Of a DNA stretch of 64,000 bases, positions 53,042-61,672 are shown in pieces (within the stretch, counting starts at the first letter, position 1; every line of letters starts with the position of its first letter). Below the pieces are notes generated by a model. That model ran no database searches, was not told the origin of the DNA, and saw only the letters and a list, made by a program, of their open reading frames with translations. This stretch comes from CAVSQX01 sp963730225 (GTDB lineage: Bacteria; Planctomycetota; Phycisphaerae; Tepidisphaerales; Tepidisphaeraceae), in the NCBI GenBank assembly GCA_963730225.1, contig CAVSQX010000004.1, positions 1,178,001 through 1,242,000 on the forward strand, read 5' to 3'. Position numbers and translations under genes: made by a program.

Positions 53042-54459
53042 GTCATAATCGCACCGAAAAAGATTCCATGGGCGAAATGCAGGTGCCCGCCGACGCTTTC
53101 TACGGGGCTTCCACCGCTCGCGCCGTCGAGAATTTCCCGATTTCCAATCTGCGCTTCGACGGCCGTTTCATCGCGGCCATGGGATTGATCAAGTGGGCCG
53201 CGGCCGAGGTCAACGGCGGACTGGGATTGCTCGATGCCCGCAAAAAACAACTGATTCAATCGGCGACGCAGGACGTGATCGAGGGGAAACTCAACGATCA
53301 ATTCGTCGTCGATATTTTCCAAACCGGCAGCGGCACCTCGACGAACATGAACGCCAACGAGGTGATCGCCAGCCGGGCCAACGAGATCGCCACGGGGAAG
53401 CGCGGCGGGAAGGAGCCGATCCATCCGAACGATCACGTGAATATGCAGCAGAGCAGCAACGACGTCATCCCCACCGCCATTCACATCAGCGCCGCTTCCG
53501 CGCTGAAAAACTCGCTGCTTCCGTCGCTGGCGGAGTTGCGGCGGGCGCTGGAATCCAAGGCCAAGCAATTTGATTCCATCGTAAAAATCGGCCGCACGCA
53601 TTTGCAGGATGCGACGCCGGTGCGCGTCGGGCAGGAATTGGGCGGATACGCCGCTCAGGTCCGGTTTGCGGAGACGCGGGCCGCCAAAGCGATCGCCGCC
53701 CTGCGCGAATTGCCGCTGGGCGGCACGGCCGTCGGAACCGGAATTAATTCGCATCCGGAATTCGCCCGCCGGGCCATCGCCATCCTCGTCGAAAAAACGG
53801 GACTCGATTTTGTCGAGGCGGAAAACCATTTCGAAGCCCAGGGGGCCAAAGACGCCGTCGTCGAAGCCAGTGGAAATCTTCGCACCGTCGCGGTCTCGCT
53901 GACCAAAATCGCCAACGACATTCGCTGGCTGGCCAGCGGCCCGCGCTGCGGAATCGGCGAGCTGACGATTCCCGCCACGCAGCCCGGTAGCAGCATCATG
54001 CCGGGCAAGGTGAATCCGGTGATGAGCGAAATGGTGCTCCAGGTGGCGGCCCAGGTGGTCGGCAATGATGCCACGATTGCCTGGGCCGGCGCGATGGGCA
54101 GCACGTTCGAGCTGAATGTCATGATGCCGGTGATGGCGTTCAATTTGCTCCAATCCATCGAATTGCTGGCCCGCGCCGCCCGCGTTTTCGCCGATCGCTG
54201 CGTCAATGGGTTGGAGGTGAACCAGCAGCGCTGCGAGAGCCTGGTCGAGCAGAGCCTGGCCATGTGCACCGCGCTGGCCCCGATCATCGGCTACGACAAA
54301 GCCGCTGAAATTGCCAAGCAGAGCTTCAAGACCGGAAAAACCGTGCGGCAGTTGGCCCGGGAATTGAAGCTCATGAGCGATGCCGACCTGGACAAGGCGA
54401 TGAACGCCCTCCGCATGACCTCCCCGCAAGCCGACATGATCGGCAGCGGCGGTGGTTGA
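53038..54459 (+). CDS. fumC: Class II fumarate hydratase
   Basis: The enzyme hydrates fumarate to malate in the TCA cycle without an iron-sulfur cluster. The 473-residue product carries all family blocks: 'FYGASTARAVENFPIS', 'FQTGSGTSTNMNANEV', 'HPNDHVNMQQSSND', 'GRTHLQDATPVRVGQE', and the signature 'GSSIMPGKVNPVMSE' with catalytic Ser and Lys. The start is GTG 53038, overlapping the nucleotidyltransferase stop by four bases, so expression may depend partly on the upstream unit. Confidence 0.97.
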   Translation: MSHNRTEKDSMGEMQVPADAFYGASTARAVENFPISNLRFDGRFIAAMGLIKWAAAEVNGGLGLLDARKKQLIQSATQDVIEGKLNDQFVVDIFQTGSGTSTNMNANEVIASRANEIATGKRGGKEPIHPNDHVNMQQSSNDVIPTAIHISAASALKNSLLPSLAELRRALESKAKQFDSIVKIGRTHLQDATPVRVGQELGGYAAQVRFAETRAAKAIAALRELPLGGTAVGTGINSHPEFARRAIAILVEKTGLDFVEAENHFEAQGAKDAVVEASGNLRTVAVSLTKIANDIRWLASGPRCGIGELTIPATQPGSSIMPGKVNPVMSEMVLQVAAQVVGNDATIAWAGAMGSTFELNVMMPVMAFNLLQSIELLARAARVFADRCVNGLEVNQQRCESLVEQSLAMCTALAPIIGYDKAAEIAKQSFKTGKTVRQLARELKLMSDADLDKAMNALRMTSPQADMIGSGGG

Positions 54460-54815
54460 TCCGGCGGCGCGGAAATTGCGCCCGCCCGCATCCATGTCAG
54501 GCCCGATTTATTATCGGCACAGCGGCCTGGCGCAGAACCCGCCGATCAATCCACTCAAGTTTGCGCGTCAGATTTCCCGAACATGAATGCGAAAGCAGCC
54601 CCCGGCTTTGGCCGATCGGGCGGCGGTCGAACGGATTCGCCCGCTTTGGACTTCGAACAAGGAGGTTCGCCAACCTTCACACATTCCTCAAGCGCCATTC
54701 CTTCGGCGCGCTTCACCGTCGTTAGCTGATTTCCAAGGTTTACTCTGCGGTGGATACGGATATCCGCTGCTTTCCGACGGCCCTTTTTGACGGGCCGGTA
54801 TCACGGAGGATACTC
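54460..54815 (+). other. Flagellin 5' region with hairpins
   Basis: About 356 bases before flagellin hold no supportable gene. CGGCCC (54778-54783) and GGGCCG (54792-54797) form a stem 20 bases before the start codon, and GCGCC and GGCGC pair near 54693-54711. A clear sigma-28 promoter was not found. A long, folded 5' UTR is plausible. Confidence 0.45.
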
Positions 54816-56228
54816 ATGAGTCGCATCAATACGAACATTCCATCTCTCCAGGCGATCGACGCTCTGGAAAACAATGAAAACGATCTGAACGTCCACCTTC
54901 AGCGTCTGAGCACGGGTTTGCAGATCAACAGCGGCGCCGACGCACCCGCCGGGCTGATCGCCAGCCAGCAGATGCAGGCCGAGATGGCCGGCATCACCCA
55001 GGCCGTTTCCAATTCCCAGCAGGCGGGCAACGTCGTCAACACCGCCGACGGCGCTTTGAGCGAAGTTTCCTCGATGCTGCTTCAGGTGCAGTCGCTGACC
55101 AACGAGGCCGCCAACACCGGCGCGCTCTCGCCGTCGGAGATTGCCGCCAACCAGCTTCAGGTCGATTCGATTCTCAGCAGCATCAATCGCATCGCCAACA
55201 CCACCGAGTTCAACGGCGTCACGCTGCTCAACGGCTCGATGGATTTCACCACCAGCGGCGTCGCCACCAGCGCCATCACCGGCACGGCCATCAACGCGGC
55301 CCAGGTTCCCAACGGCGGCACGGTGAACGTCACGGTTGAAGTGGTGAACAGCGCTCAATTGGCCAACATCAACTTCGCCGCTTCGGGCATCGGCGCCAGC
55401 GCCACGACGATCGCCATCGCGGGGAATCTCGGCACCGATCAGCTCAGCTTCGCCGCCAGCACGCACAACAGCGGGATCGCTTTTGCCATCAATCAGATAA
55501 AAGCGTCAACCGGCGTCAGCGCAACGGTGCAGACGAACGGATCTTTGGACATCAACTCGACGCAATACGGCTCGGCCCAGTTCGTCAGCGTCAAATCCGT
55601 GGGCACCAGCGGATCGTTCGTAACCGGCAAGAGCATCGGCCGCGACGCCACGGTCACCATCAACGGCACCCAGGCCGATGTCAACGGGCTGGAAGCCTCG
55701 GTGCGCAACGGCAATTTCGACGTCGATCTGGATCTCAGCGCCGCCTTTGCCACGACCAACGGCGCTTCCTCGAATTTTTACATCACCGGGGGTGGAGCGA
55801 CGTTCCAACTCGGTTCGGAGGTCGATCAGCAGGGGCAGGTGCAGATCGGCATCGCGTCGGTCGCGACCGACTCGCTGGGCAACAACGTGGACGGATTCCT
55901 CTCCGATCTGGGCAGCGGCGGCAGCACGTCGCTGACCAGCGGAAACCTCGACACCGCCCAGCGCATCATCAACGATGCCATCACTCAGGTCTCCACGCTC
56001 CGCGGCCGACTGGGGGCGTTCCAGGCGGATGTGGTGGATTCCAACGTCAGCAGTCTTCAGGTGGCGTTGGAGAATGTCACGTCGGCCGAGAGCGACATCA
56101 CCGACGCCGACTTCGCCACCGAAACCGCCGCCCTCACACGAGATCAGATTCTCGTGCAGGCGACGACTTCGGTGCTGGCCCAGGCCAACAGCGAGCCGGA
56201 TAACGTGCTCTCGCTGCTACAGCATTGA
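54816..56228 (+). CDS. Flagellin
   Basis: Flagellin forms the filament. The 470-residue protein starts at ATG 54816 behind GGAGG. The conserved N-terminal D0/D1 part reads 'INTNIPSLQAIDALENNEND', 'RLSTGLQINSGADAPAGL' and the C-terminal part 'RIINDAITQVSTLRGRLGAF', 'SVLAQANSEPDNVLSLLQ'. The N-terminal motif 'LRINSAKDDAAG' of typical flagellins is here 'LQINSGADAPAG'. The central 250 residues are beta-rich and variable. No other flagellar gene is in the window. A strong terminator follows, so it is a single-gene unit. Confidence 0.95.
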   Translation: MSRINTNIPSLQAIDALENNENDLNVHLQRLSTGLQINSGADAPAGLIASQQMQAEMAGITQAVSNSQQAGNVVNTADGALSEVSSMLLQVQSLTNEAANTGALSPSEIAANQLQVDSILSSINRIANTTEFNGVTLLNGSMDFTTSGVATSAITGTAINAAQVPNGGTVNVTVEVVNSAQLANINFAASGIGASATTIAIAGNLGTDQLSFAASTHNSGIAFAINQIKASTGVSATVQTNGSLDINSTQYGSAQFVSVKSVGTSGSFVTGKSIGRDATVTINGTQADVNGLEASVRNGNFDVDLDLSAAFATTNGASSNFYITGGGATFQLGSEVDQQGQVQIGIASVATDSLGNNVDGFLSDLGSGGSTSLTSGNLDTAQRIINDAITQVSTLRGRLGAFQADVVDSNVSSLQVALENVTSAESDITDADFATETAALTRDQILVQATTSVLAQANSEPDNVLSLLQH

Positions 56229-56267
56229 TCGAAGGTCCAATCCCTCGCGGCAGCAGAGTAAACCGGA

Positions 56268-56310
56268 AGAGGACGGCGTGAAGTAAACGCCGTCCTCTTT
56301 TCTTTTTTTC
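56268..56310 (+). terminator. Rho-independent terminator of flagellin
   Basis: AGAGGACGGCGT (56268-56279) pairs perfectly with ACGCCGTCCTCT (56287-56298) around GAAGTAA, followed by TTTTCTTTTTTTC. This is the clearest terminator in the window, fitting a highly expressed gene. Confidence 0.92.
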
Positions 56311-56323
56311 AGCGACGCTTCCT

Positions 56324-56358
56324 GGCTAAACTCCCGGCCCTTCGGGCCGGCCCTAAAC
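56324..56358. repeat. Hairpin with CTAAAC on both sides
   Basis: CCGGCCC and GGGCCGG pair around TTC (56334-56350), with GGCTAAAC before (56324-56331) and CCCTAAAC after (56351-56358). It is related to the repeats at 34236 and 37499 and lies between the flagellin terminator and the FmdB stop. Confidence 0.5.
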
Positions 56359-56573
56359 TAGCTGCCGCACGATCCGGGGGCGCCTCCACATCGTCCACAA
56401 ATGGGCGCCGACGCCTGCGAATTTTCCCGGGCCACCGCGAACACGCTCAGCGCACGCTGCGTTTTGGCCGATCCACATTTCGGGCACGCGGCCTTCGCCT
56501 GTGAATCCATTCGCCGCAGCAATTGCTCGAATTGGTGGCCACAGTCCTTGCAGGAGTATTCGTAAATTGGCAT
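56358..56573 (-). CDS. FmdB-family zinc ribbon protein
   Basis: The 71-residue protein begins 'MPIYEYSCKDCGHQFEQLL', the FmdB signature, with a second Cys pair in 'ACPKCGSAKTQRALSVF' making one zinc site. The C-terminus is Cys/Gly-rich ('CGRCGGAPGSCGS'). FmdB proteins are putative regulators of unknown mechanism. The gene sits nine bases downstream of the RNase D gene, on the same strand, so it is likely in the same operon. Confidence 0.9.
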   Translation of the reverse strand: MPIYEYSCKDCGHQFEQLLRRMDSQAKAACPKCGSAKTQRALSVFAVARENSQASAPICGRCGGAPGSCGS

Positions 56574-56582
56574 CGCCATCTC

Positions 56583-57899
56583 CTACTGTTCGAGCCTGCG
56601 GATTTGCGTTCGCAGGCCCGAGGCCCAGCGAACATCCGCGGCCAAACGGCCCTGGAGCAGATCAACCAAGGTCTGCCCGATCGCCGCTCGTCGCCAGCCG
56701 ATCATGATTCGCAGTGGATCCACCGGCTTTCCGCTCTCAGCCGCCAGATGAAATTCCGCCAAATCCTGCCGGCTGCACACCAGATTCGGATCGATCGACT
56801 GGCCGGCACACAAGCATTGTAGCACGGCCCACAGCGAATCGGCCGCGAATTTCTGCCGAGGCGTCGGCTCGGCTTCGCGCACGACGGCACTGGATGCGGA
56901 CGTTTCCATTCCATGAACGATGGTGGCGATGATTTCCGACCCATAATCCGCCTGCACCGGCCTGGGAAGACCGCGAATTCGATTCAGCTTCTCCACATCC
57001 CGCATCGGTTCGCGCGACAGCTCGAGCAAGACTTCATCCTTCAGCCACGCGCGGGCCGGCACGTTTTGTTGGCGAGCGTGGCGGTCGCGCCAGATCGTCA
57101 ATTCACGCAGCACGGATTGGCTACGCGGCGAAAGATAGTTCGATCCTCGAATCCGCAGGAAATGCGAGGCCGGGTCGAAACCGTATTGCGTCGGATCGCA
57201 CAAGCCCTCGCACTCCTGGGCCGCCCATTGGGCATGCCCCAACGTTTGAAGTTGCTTGCCGATTTCGTCCGCAACCGCAAGCAGATACCGCACATCATCG
57301 GCGGCATACCGAAGCTGCTGGCCCGACAGCGGTCGCTGGTCCCACTGGGTGAACGTCAACCCCTTGCCCAGCCGTGCGCCCACCACTTCCTGCACCAGCC
57401 GAGCCAGTGCAACGGGGTACGACAGCCCGACAAACCCCGCGCAAATCTGCGTGTCAAAAATATTCGCCGCCGGCCGCCCCGTATTGCGGAACACCGGCTC
57501 GATATCCTGTTGCCCGGCGTGTACGACTTTCTCGATCGCCCCGTCGCAGAGCAAATCCCAGAACGGCGTCAGATCCAATTCCGCCAGGGCATCGACCAAA
57601 GCCACGCGTCGCGTCGTGGCCACCTGAATCAGGCAGAGTTTGGGAATGTAGGTGCGTTCGCCGATGAATTCGCTGTCGTAAGCAAATCGTTTTTCTTCGC
57701 GGCAATGGGCCGCCAATTCCTTCAGTTGATCGTCGCGCTCCACCAGATCCGGCGGCGACGCACACACGAGGGGATGCCGTGTCGGAGGTGAATCCGATTC
57801 ATCGGTAGCCGCGTGGGCCGATTCGTGGCTGCGGTTGCGATGATCCGCCCCCGTGTACGGCCGATATCCGCCTTCCTTGCGAGCGTTTCGCCTCGGCAT
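56583..57899 (-). CDS. rnd: Ribonuclease D
   Basis: RNase D is a 3'-5' exonuclease that trims tRNA precursors. The 438-residue product has Exo I 'AYDSEFIGERTYIPKLCLIQ', Exo II 'VVHAGQQDIEPVFRNTG', 'NIFDTQICAGFVG' and Exo III 'QQLRYAADDVRYLL' with the DEDD-type acids, then an HRDC-like part ('RAWLKDEVLLELSREPMRDV') and a further helical end. ATG 57899 is chosen; 50 residues of Arg/His-rich sequence precede the domain. It overlaps or abuts the upstream DHS-like gene and is followed closely by FmdB. Confidence 0.92.
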   Translation of the reverse strand: MPRRNARKEGGYRPYTGADHRNRSHESAHAATDESDSPPTRHPLVCASPPDLVERDDQLKELAAHCREEKRFAYDSEFIGERTYIPKLCLIQVATTRRVALVDALAELDLTPFWDLLCDGAIEKVVHAGQQDIEPVFRNTGRPAANIFDTQICAGFVGLSYPVALARLVQEVVGARLGKGLTFTQWDQRPLSGQQLRYAADDVRYLLAVADEIGKQLQTLGHAQWAAQECEGLCDPTQYGFDPASHFLRIRGSNYLSPRSQSVLRELTIWRDRHARQQNVPARAWLKDEVLLELSREPMRDVEKLNRIRGLPRPVQADYGSEIIATIVHGMETSASSAVVREAEPTPRQKFAADSLWAVLQCLCAGQSIDPNLVCSRQDLAEFHLAAESGKPVDPLRIMIGWRRAAIGQTLVDLLQGRLAADVRWASGLRTQIRRLEQ

Positions 57900-57910
57900 G
57901 AAACCATCTC

Positions 57911-59023
57911 TCACACGACCGCGACCGGCTCAAGTAATTGCGACCAGCGCTTCTCCTGCCGACTTCGCCATCCACCCTTGTGGAACGCGTATCCGACGAT
58001 CAGCGGCACCGCCAGCGTCGCCTCGCTGAAAACCATCTGCTCGTAAACCGTATCCACTTTGCCCCAACTGCTCGCCTCTTTCAGCGTGCTGCTGGAGAGC
58101 GCCCCGTCGCGCACATCGGCCACGGTCACCTGCACGGCGTACTTGTGCATCGGAACATCGTGCCCCAGACACTCGGCACACACGACGATATCCTGTGTGA
58201 AATTCTTCGGCACTCCGCCGCCCAGCATCAGCAGTCCGGTGGTCGGATTCTTGATCTTCAACTGCGTCAGCTCGTAAAAATCCTTTCCGCTGTCGTGAAT
58301 GACCTTCGGGGATTCACCGCGGCTCACCGCATGGGCGACCAGCCCAAATCCGGCCGAGCAGTCGCTGAAGGCCGGACAGAAAATCGGCACGTCTTTGCGA
58401 AACGCCTCGTAAACCAGGCTGTCGGCACACTTGGGCCCGCCGTTTTTTTCCAGATAGTCGCCCATCGCCGCGACGAATTCGCGGCTGCTGTGCGGGCCCG
58501 GCTCCATCGGGTCGAAAATCTTCTGCGTGGTTTCATCGCAAACTCGCAGCTCTTCCTCGTCAATCAGCGTGTCGTAAATGCGATCCAGGGCGTTCTCGCG
58601 AAGCTGCCCGTCAAACAGCCCGCTTTTGAGCTTGTCCTCGGCGATGTAATGGCGAAACCCCAGCGCTTCAAAAAAATCCTGATCGACGATGTTCGCCCCG
58701 GTGGAGACGATCGCGTCCACCATGTTGTTGCGGACCATGTCCACGAAGATTTTTTTCAGCCCCGCACTGATGAGCGATCCGGCCAGCGTCAGAATAATTC
58801 CGCACGGCTTGTCGCGCAGCATTCGATCGTAGATGTCGGCCGCTCGATTCAGGTCGCGCGCGGAATAGGCCATGCGGGCCATCGCCTCGACCAGAGGCAC
58901 GACGTCGGCGTTCCTGGTGATGTCGATATGCTCGATCGTTCCCAGCGAAAGAAACTCCTGCTTGCTATGTGAATTGCCGCTGCTCGCCTTGAGCGGCTTG
59001 ACGTTCATTCCATCGCTCGCCAT
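57911..59023 (-). CDS. Deoxyhypusine synthase family protein
   Basis: The 370-residue protein matches deoxyhypusine-synthase-like enzymes, which move the aminobutyl group of spermidine onto a Lys (eukaryotes, archaea) or onto putrescine to make homospermidine (many bacteria). Blocks include 'MLRDKPCGIILTLAGSLISA', 'VDAIVSTGANIVDQDFFEAL', 'DVPIFCPAFSDCSAGFGL', 'GLLMLGGGVPKNF' and the region 'LKEASSWGKVDTVYE' with the likely catalytic Lys. Bacteria lack eIF5A, so a polyamine role is more likely here. A bacterial homospermidine-type reaction is my inference. Four-base spacing overlap exists with the longest form of rnd. Confidence 0.88.
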   Translation of the reverse strand: MASDGMNVKPLKASSGNSHSKQEFLSLGTIEHIDITRNADVVPLVEAMARMAYSARDLNRAADIYDRMLRDKPCGIILTLAGSLISAGLKKIFVDMVRNNMVDAIVSTGANIVDQDFFEALGFRHYIAEDKLKSGLFDGQLRENALDRIYDTLIDEEELRVCDETTQKIFDPMEPGPHSSREFVAAMGDYLEKNGGPKCADSLVYEAFRKDVPIFCPAFSDCSAGFGLVAHAVSRGESPKVIHDSGKDFYELTQLKIKNPTTGLLMLGGGVPKNFTQDIVVCAECLGHDVPMHKYAVQVTVADVRDGALSSSTLKEASSWGKVDTVYEQMVFSEATLAVPLIVGYAFHKGGWRSRQEKRWSQLLEPVAVV

Positions 59024-59145
59024 CGCATCTCCAGAAAAGAAAAGCCACCTCGGGCCGCTACGGTGCGCACGGTGAAACTCTCACTCGCTGCTTCCGCCAT
59101 TGCGGGCCAGGGTGGCTTGAACGACGCACATTCTCAGGCGCTTTT

Positions 59146-60009
59146 ATGCCGCAGTCAAGTAAAAGTTTCTCAACAAAATATTTGATTGCCGCGGCGGTTC
59201 GATCGCTCTACGATGCGACGCCGTTCAAGATGAAATCCGCCGATCAACGTCTGCTGCTTTCGCTGCGAAGCGAAGCGGCGATGGGTTTAACCTCGGTCTG
59301 CAAACCGGCCGCCTCCGCGGTTGCGGCCGCGGCGCTGGCGCCCGCTGCTGATGTCTCCGGCGATCTTTTCTCGCCCCAGCCCACCTCGGCCGCCGCCGGC
59401 GCACCTGCGCAAACTCCGCATTCCACCGAGCGAAAGTTCGCTTTGCTCTCGGCCATGAACGATCAGGAAGTTCGCGGCTGCAAAAAATGCCGGCTGTGCG
59501 AAACTCGCACCCAAACTGTTTTCGGTGAAGGAGATGCCGACGCCAAAATATTTTTCATCGGCGAAGGTCCGGGCGAAACCGAAGACCAGACGGGCCGGCC
59601 CTTCGTTGGTCGAGCGGGCCAACTGCTCGACAAGATGATTGCCGCGATGGGTTTGCGGCGCGAGCAGGTTTACATCGCCAACATCGTCAAGTGCCGGCCT
59701 CCGGGAAATCGTGTTCCCGCCCCCGATGAGGTCGGCGTCTGCACGCCGTATCTCGAGCGTCAACTGGAAATCATTCGACCGCGGGTGATTGTCACGCTCG
59801 GCCGGCCGGCGACAGCGTACATGCTGAATAATCCCAAGCTCACCATGGGCGCCAGCCGAGGCCGCTGGCATTTCTGGCGCGACATCAAGCTCATGCCAAC
59901 CTTTCATCCATCCTACGTCTTGCGTACCTACACCCCGGAAACACGAAAGGCGGTATGGAGCGATCTCAAGCAAGTCATGGATGAACTGCAAATGCCTCTG
60001 CCGACTTAG
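59146..60009 (+). CDS. Family 4 uracil-DNA glycosylase
   Basis: The enzyme removes uracil from DNA and carries a 4Fe-4S cluster. The 287-residue product has an Ala-rich N-terminal 95 residues, then the cluster Cys pair in 'GCKKCRLCETRTQTVFGEGD', motif A 'GEGPGETEDQTGRPFVGRAG', 'NIVKCRPPGNRVPAPDEVGV' with more Cys, and motif B 'FHPSYVLR'. Length without the linker matches the family. The start at ATG 59146 is tentative; the extension is low-complexity. It is divergent from the DHS-like gene. Confidence 0.93.
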   Translation: MPQSSKSFSTKYLIAAAVRSLYDATPFKMKSADQRLLLSLRSEAAMGLTSVCKPAASAVAAAALAPAADVSGDLFSPQPTSAAAGAPAQTPHSTERKFALLSAMNDQEVRGCKKCRLCETRTQTVFGEGDADAKIFFIGEGPGETEDQTGRPFVGRAGQLLDKMIAAMGLRREQVYIANIVKCRPPGNRVPAPDEVGVCTPYLERQLEIIRPRVIVTLGRPATAYMLNNPKLTMGASRGRWHFWRDIKLMPTFHPSYVLRTYTPETRKAVWSDLKQVMDELQMPLPT

Positions 60010-60283
60010 CCGCGAACCTAAATTCTGCCGAAGTTTTTTTACTTCGAAAAAAATTTTCCCCGCGCCGAGCAATCGACAAGCGAACTTTTTGAAGTAATGT
60101 GTCGCAGGCGACAAAACATTTTGTTTTCGTTGGTCGCTGGCTGTACCGTGCGCTCTTGAGTTCCCGTATTCAGTTCATCGTGAATTTTCGGCGGCGATCC
60201 GCATGGATGGAGTCACGTCTTTGCATCGCCTGAAGGTTCACGAAAAATTTTTGGCTTGACGTTTTTAAAATTGAAGCATCGCC

Positions 60284-61669
60284 ATGACCATCACCCACAC
60301 GCCCTCGCCGCGCGAGGCCGTCACCGCCGCAAAATTGCCCGCGGCACCGGTCCGCCGCGCCGTCGAGACTTTCGTTTTGGACCCGACCCTTTGGCAACAA
60401 ATCCTCCAGACGGTTCGCGCCCAACATCCGAGCCTCAATCGCGTCTGGTTCGACCAGATGACCCCGCGGCAGCTGAACAACGGCATCATCCAGGTGACCG
60501 TCCCCACGCCGGCCCAACTTAATTTCTGCCAAAACCAGTGCCAGGACGCCTTTACCGCCGCCGCACAAAGCGCCACCGGCCGGCTGCTGGTCGTCAGCTT
60601 TCACTGCGACAATCTTCCCCGCGGCGGAGTTTTCAACGAAGGCGATCAACCCATCGCCCTGAATCCCGATTACACCTTCGAGCAATTCGTCACCGGCCCG
60701 TGCAACCGCCTTCCCCACGCCGCCTCCGTCGCCGTCGGTGAGCAGCCCGGCAAAGCGTACAATCCGCTTTTCATTCACGGCGGCGTCGGACTGGGCAAAA
60801 CCCATCTCCTTCAGGCTGTCTGCCAACGAGTTCTCGAACGACACCGCGAATCACGCATCTTGTATCTCTCCTGCGACACCTTCATCAATCAATTCATCAC
60901 CGCCATCGAGACCGGCGACATGAATCAGTTCCGCCATCGCTATCGGCACGTCGACGTGTTGGTGATCGATGACATCCACTTTCTGGCCGGCCGCGACCGC
61001 ACGCAGGAGGAATTCTTCCACACCTTCAACACGCTCTACCAGGGCCACAAGCAAATCATTCTCAGCGCCGACTGCCCACCCAGCGAAATCCCGGAGCTGG
61101 AGGAACGGCTCATCAGCCGATTCAACTGGGGCCTGGTCGCCCTGATCGAAAAGCCCTGTTACGAAACTCGCCTGGCCATCCTTCGCAAAAAGGCGCGCAT
61201 GCGCGGACTCTCTCTGCCCGAAGATGTCGTCTGCTACATCGCCGCCAAGCTCGAAACCAACACGCGCGAACTGGAAGGCGCGATCACCAAGGTGCAGGGA
61301 ACCAGTTCGCTGCACAACGGCCAGATCGATCTGGAGATGGTCAAGGCCGCCCTGGGCGATTCGATCGTGCAGGAGCCAAAACGAATCACCATCCAGCAGA
61401 TTCTCGACGCGGTGACGAAGTATTACAGCGTCCGCATGGGCGATGTTCAGGGCAAACGCCGGCACAAGAGCATCGCATTCCCGCGGCAAGTCTGCATGTT
61501 TTTGGCTCGCAAGCACACCCGATACAGCCTGGACGAAGTCGGTGGATGTGTCGGCGGGCGCGATCATACGACCGTTCTGCACTCCGTTCGCCTGGTCGAG
61601 CGAAAAATGCAGGCCGACCGCGAGATCGCCCGCCAGGTCGCTGTCATCGAATCGCAATTGACGCTTTGA
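60284..61669 (+). CDS. dnaA: Chromosomal replication initiator DnaA
   Basis: DnaA binds origin DnaA boxes and melts DNA. The 461-residue product has domain I ('WQQILQTVRAQHPSLNRVWF'), the AAA+ domain with 'NPLFIHGGVGLGKTHLLQAV' (Walker A) and 'VDVLVIDDIHFLAGRDRTQE' (Walker B), arginine finger in 'EERLISRFNWGLV', and domain IV with 'GRDHTTVLHSVRLVERK' for DNA binding. The 274 bases upstream are AT-rich with several A/T runs but show no TTATCCACA-type DnaA box. dnaN and recF are not adjacent, so origin-type gene order is broken here. Confidence 0.97.
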   Translation: MTITHTPSPREAVTAAKLPAAPVRRAVETFVLDPTLWQQILQTVRAQHPSLNRVWFDQMTPRQLNNGIIQVTVPTPAQLNFCQNQCQDAFTAAAQSATGRLLVVSFHCDNLPRGGVFNEGDQPIALNPDYTFEQFVTGPCNRLPHAASVAVGEQPGKAYNPLFIHGGVGLGKTHLLQAVCQRVLERHRESRILYLSCDTFINQFITAIETGDMNQFRHRYRHVDVLVIDDIHFLAGRDRTQEEFFHTFNTLYQGHKQIILSADCPPSEIPELEERLISRFNWGLVALIEKPCYETRLAILRKKARMRGLSLPEDVVCYIAAKLETNTRELEGAITKVQGTSSLHNGQIDLEMVKAALGDSIVQEPKRITIQQILDAVTKYYSVRMGDVQGKRRHKSIAFPRQVCMFLARKHTRYSLDEVGGCVGGRDHTTVLHSVRLVERKMQADREIARQVAVIESQLTL

Positions 61670-61672
61670 GCC

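Noticed and set aside
53014..54495. 493-codon minus-strand frame opposite fumC
   Set aside because: fumC is unmistakable on the plus strand; the antisense frame is Gly/Arg/His-rich without any family.
60010..60283. Possible replication origin upstream of dnaA
   Set aside because: AT-rich, but no TTATCCACA-like boxes or ordered repeats could be found by eye.
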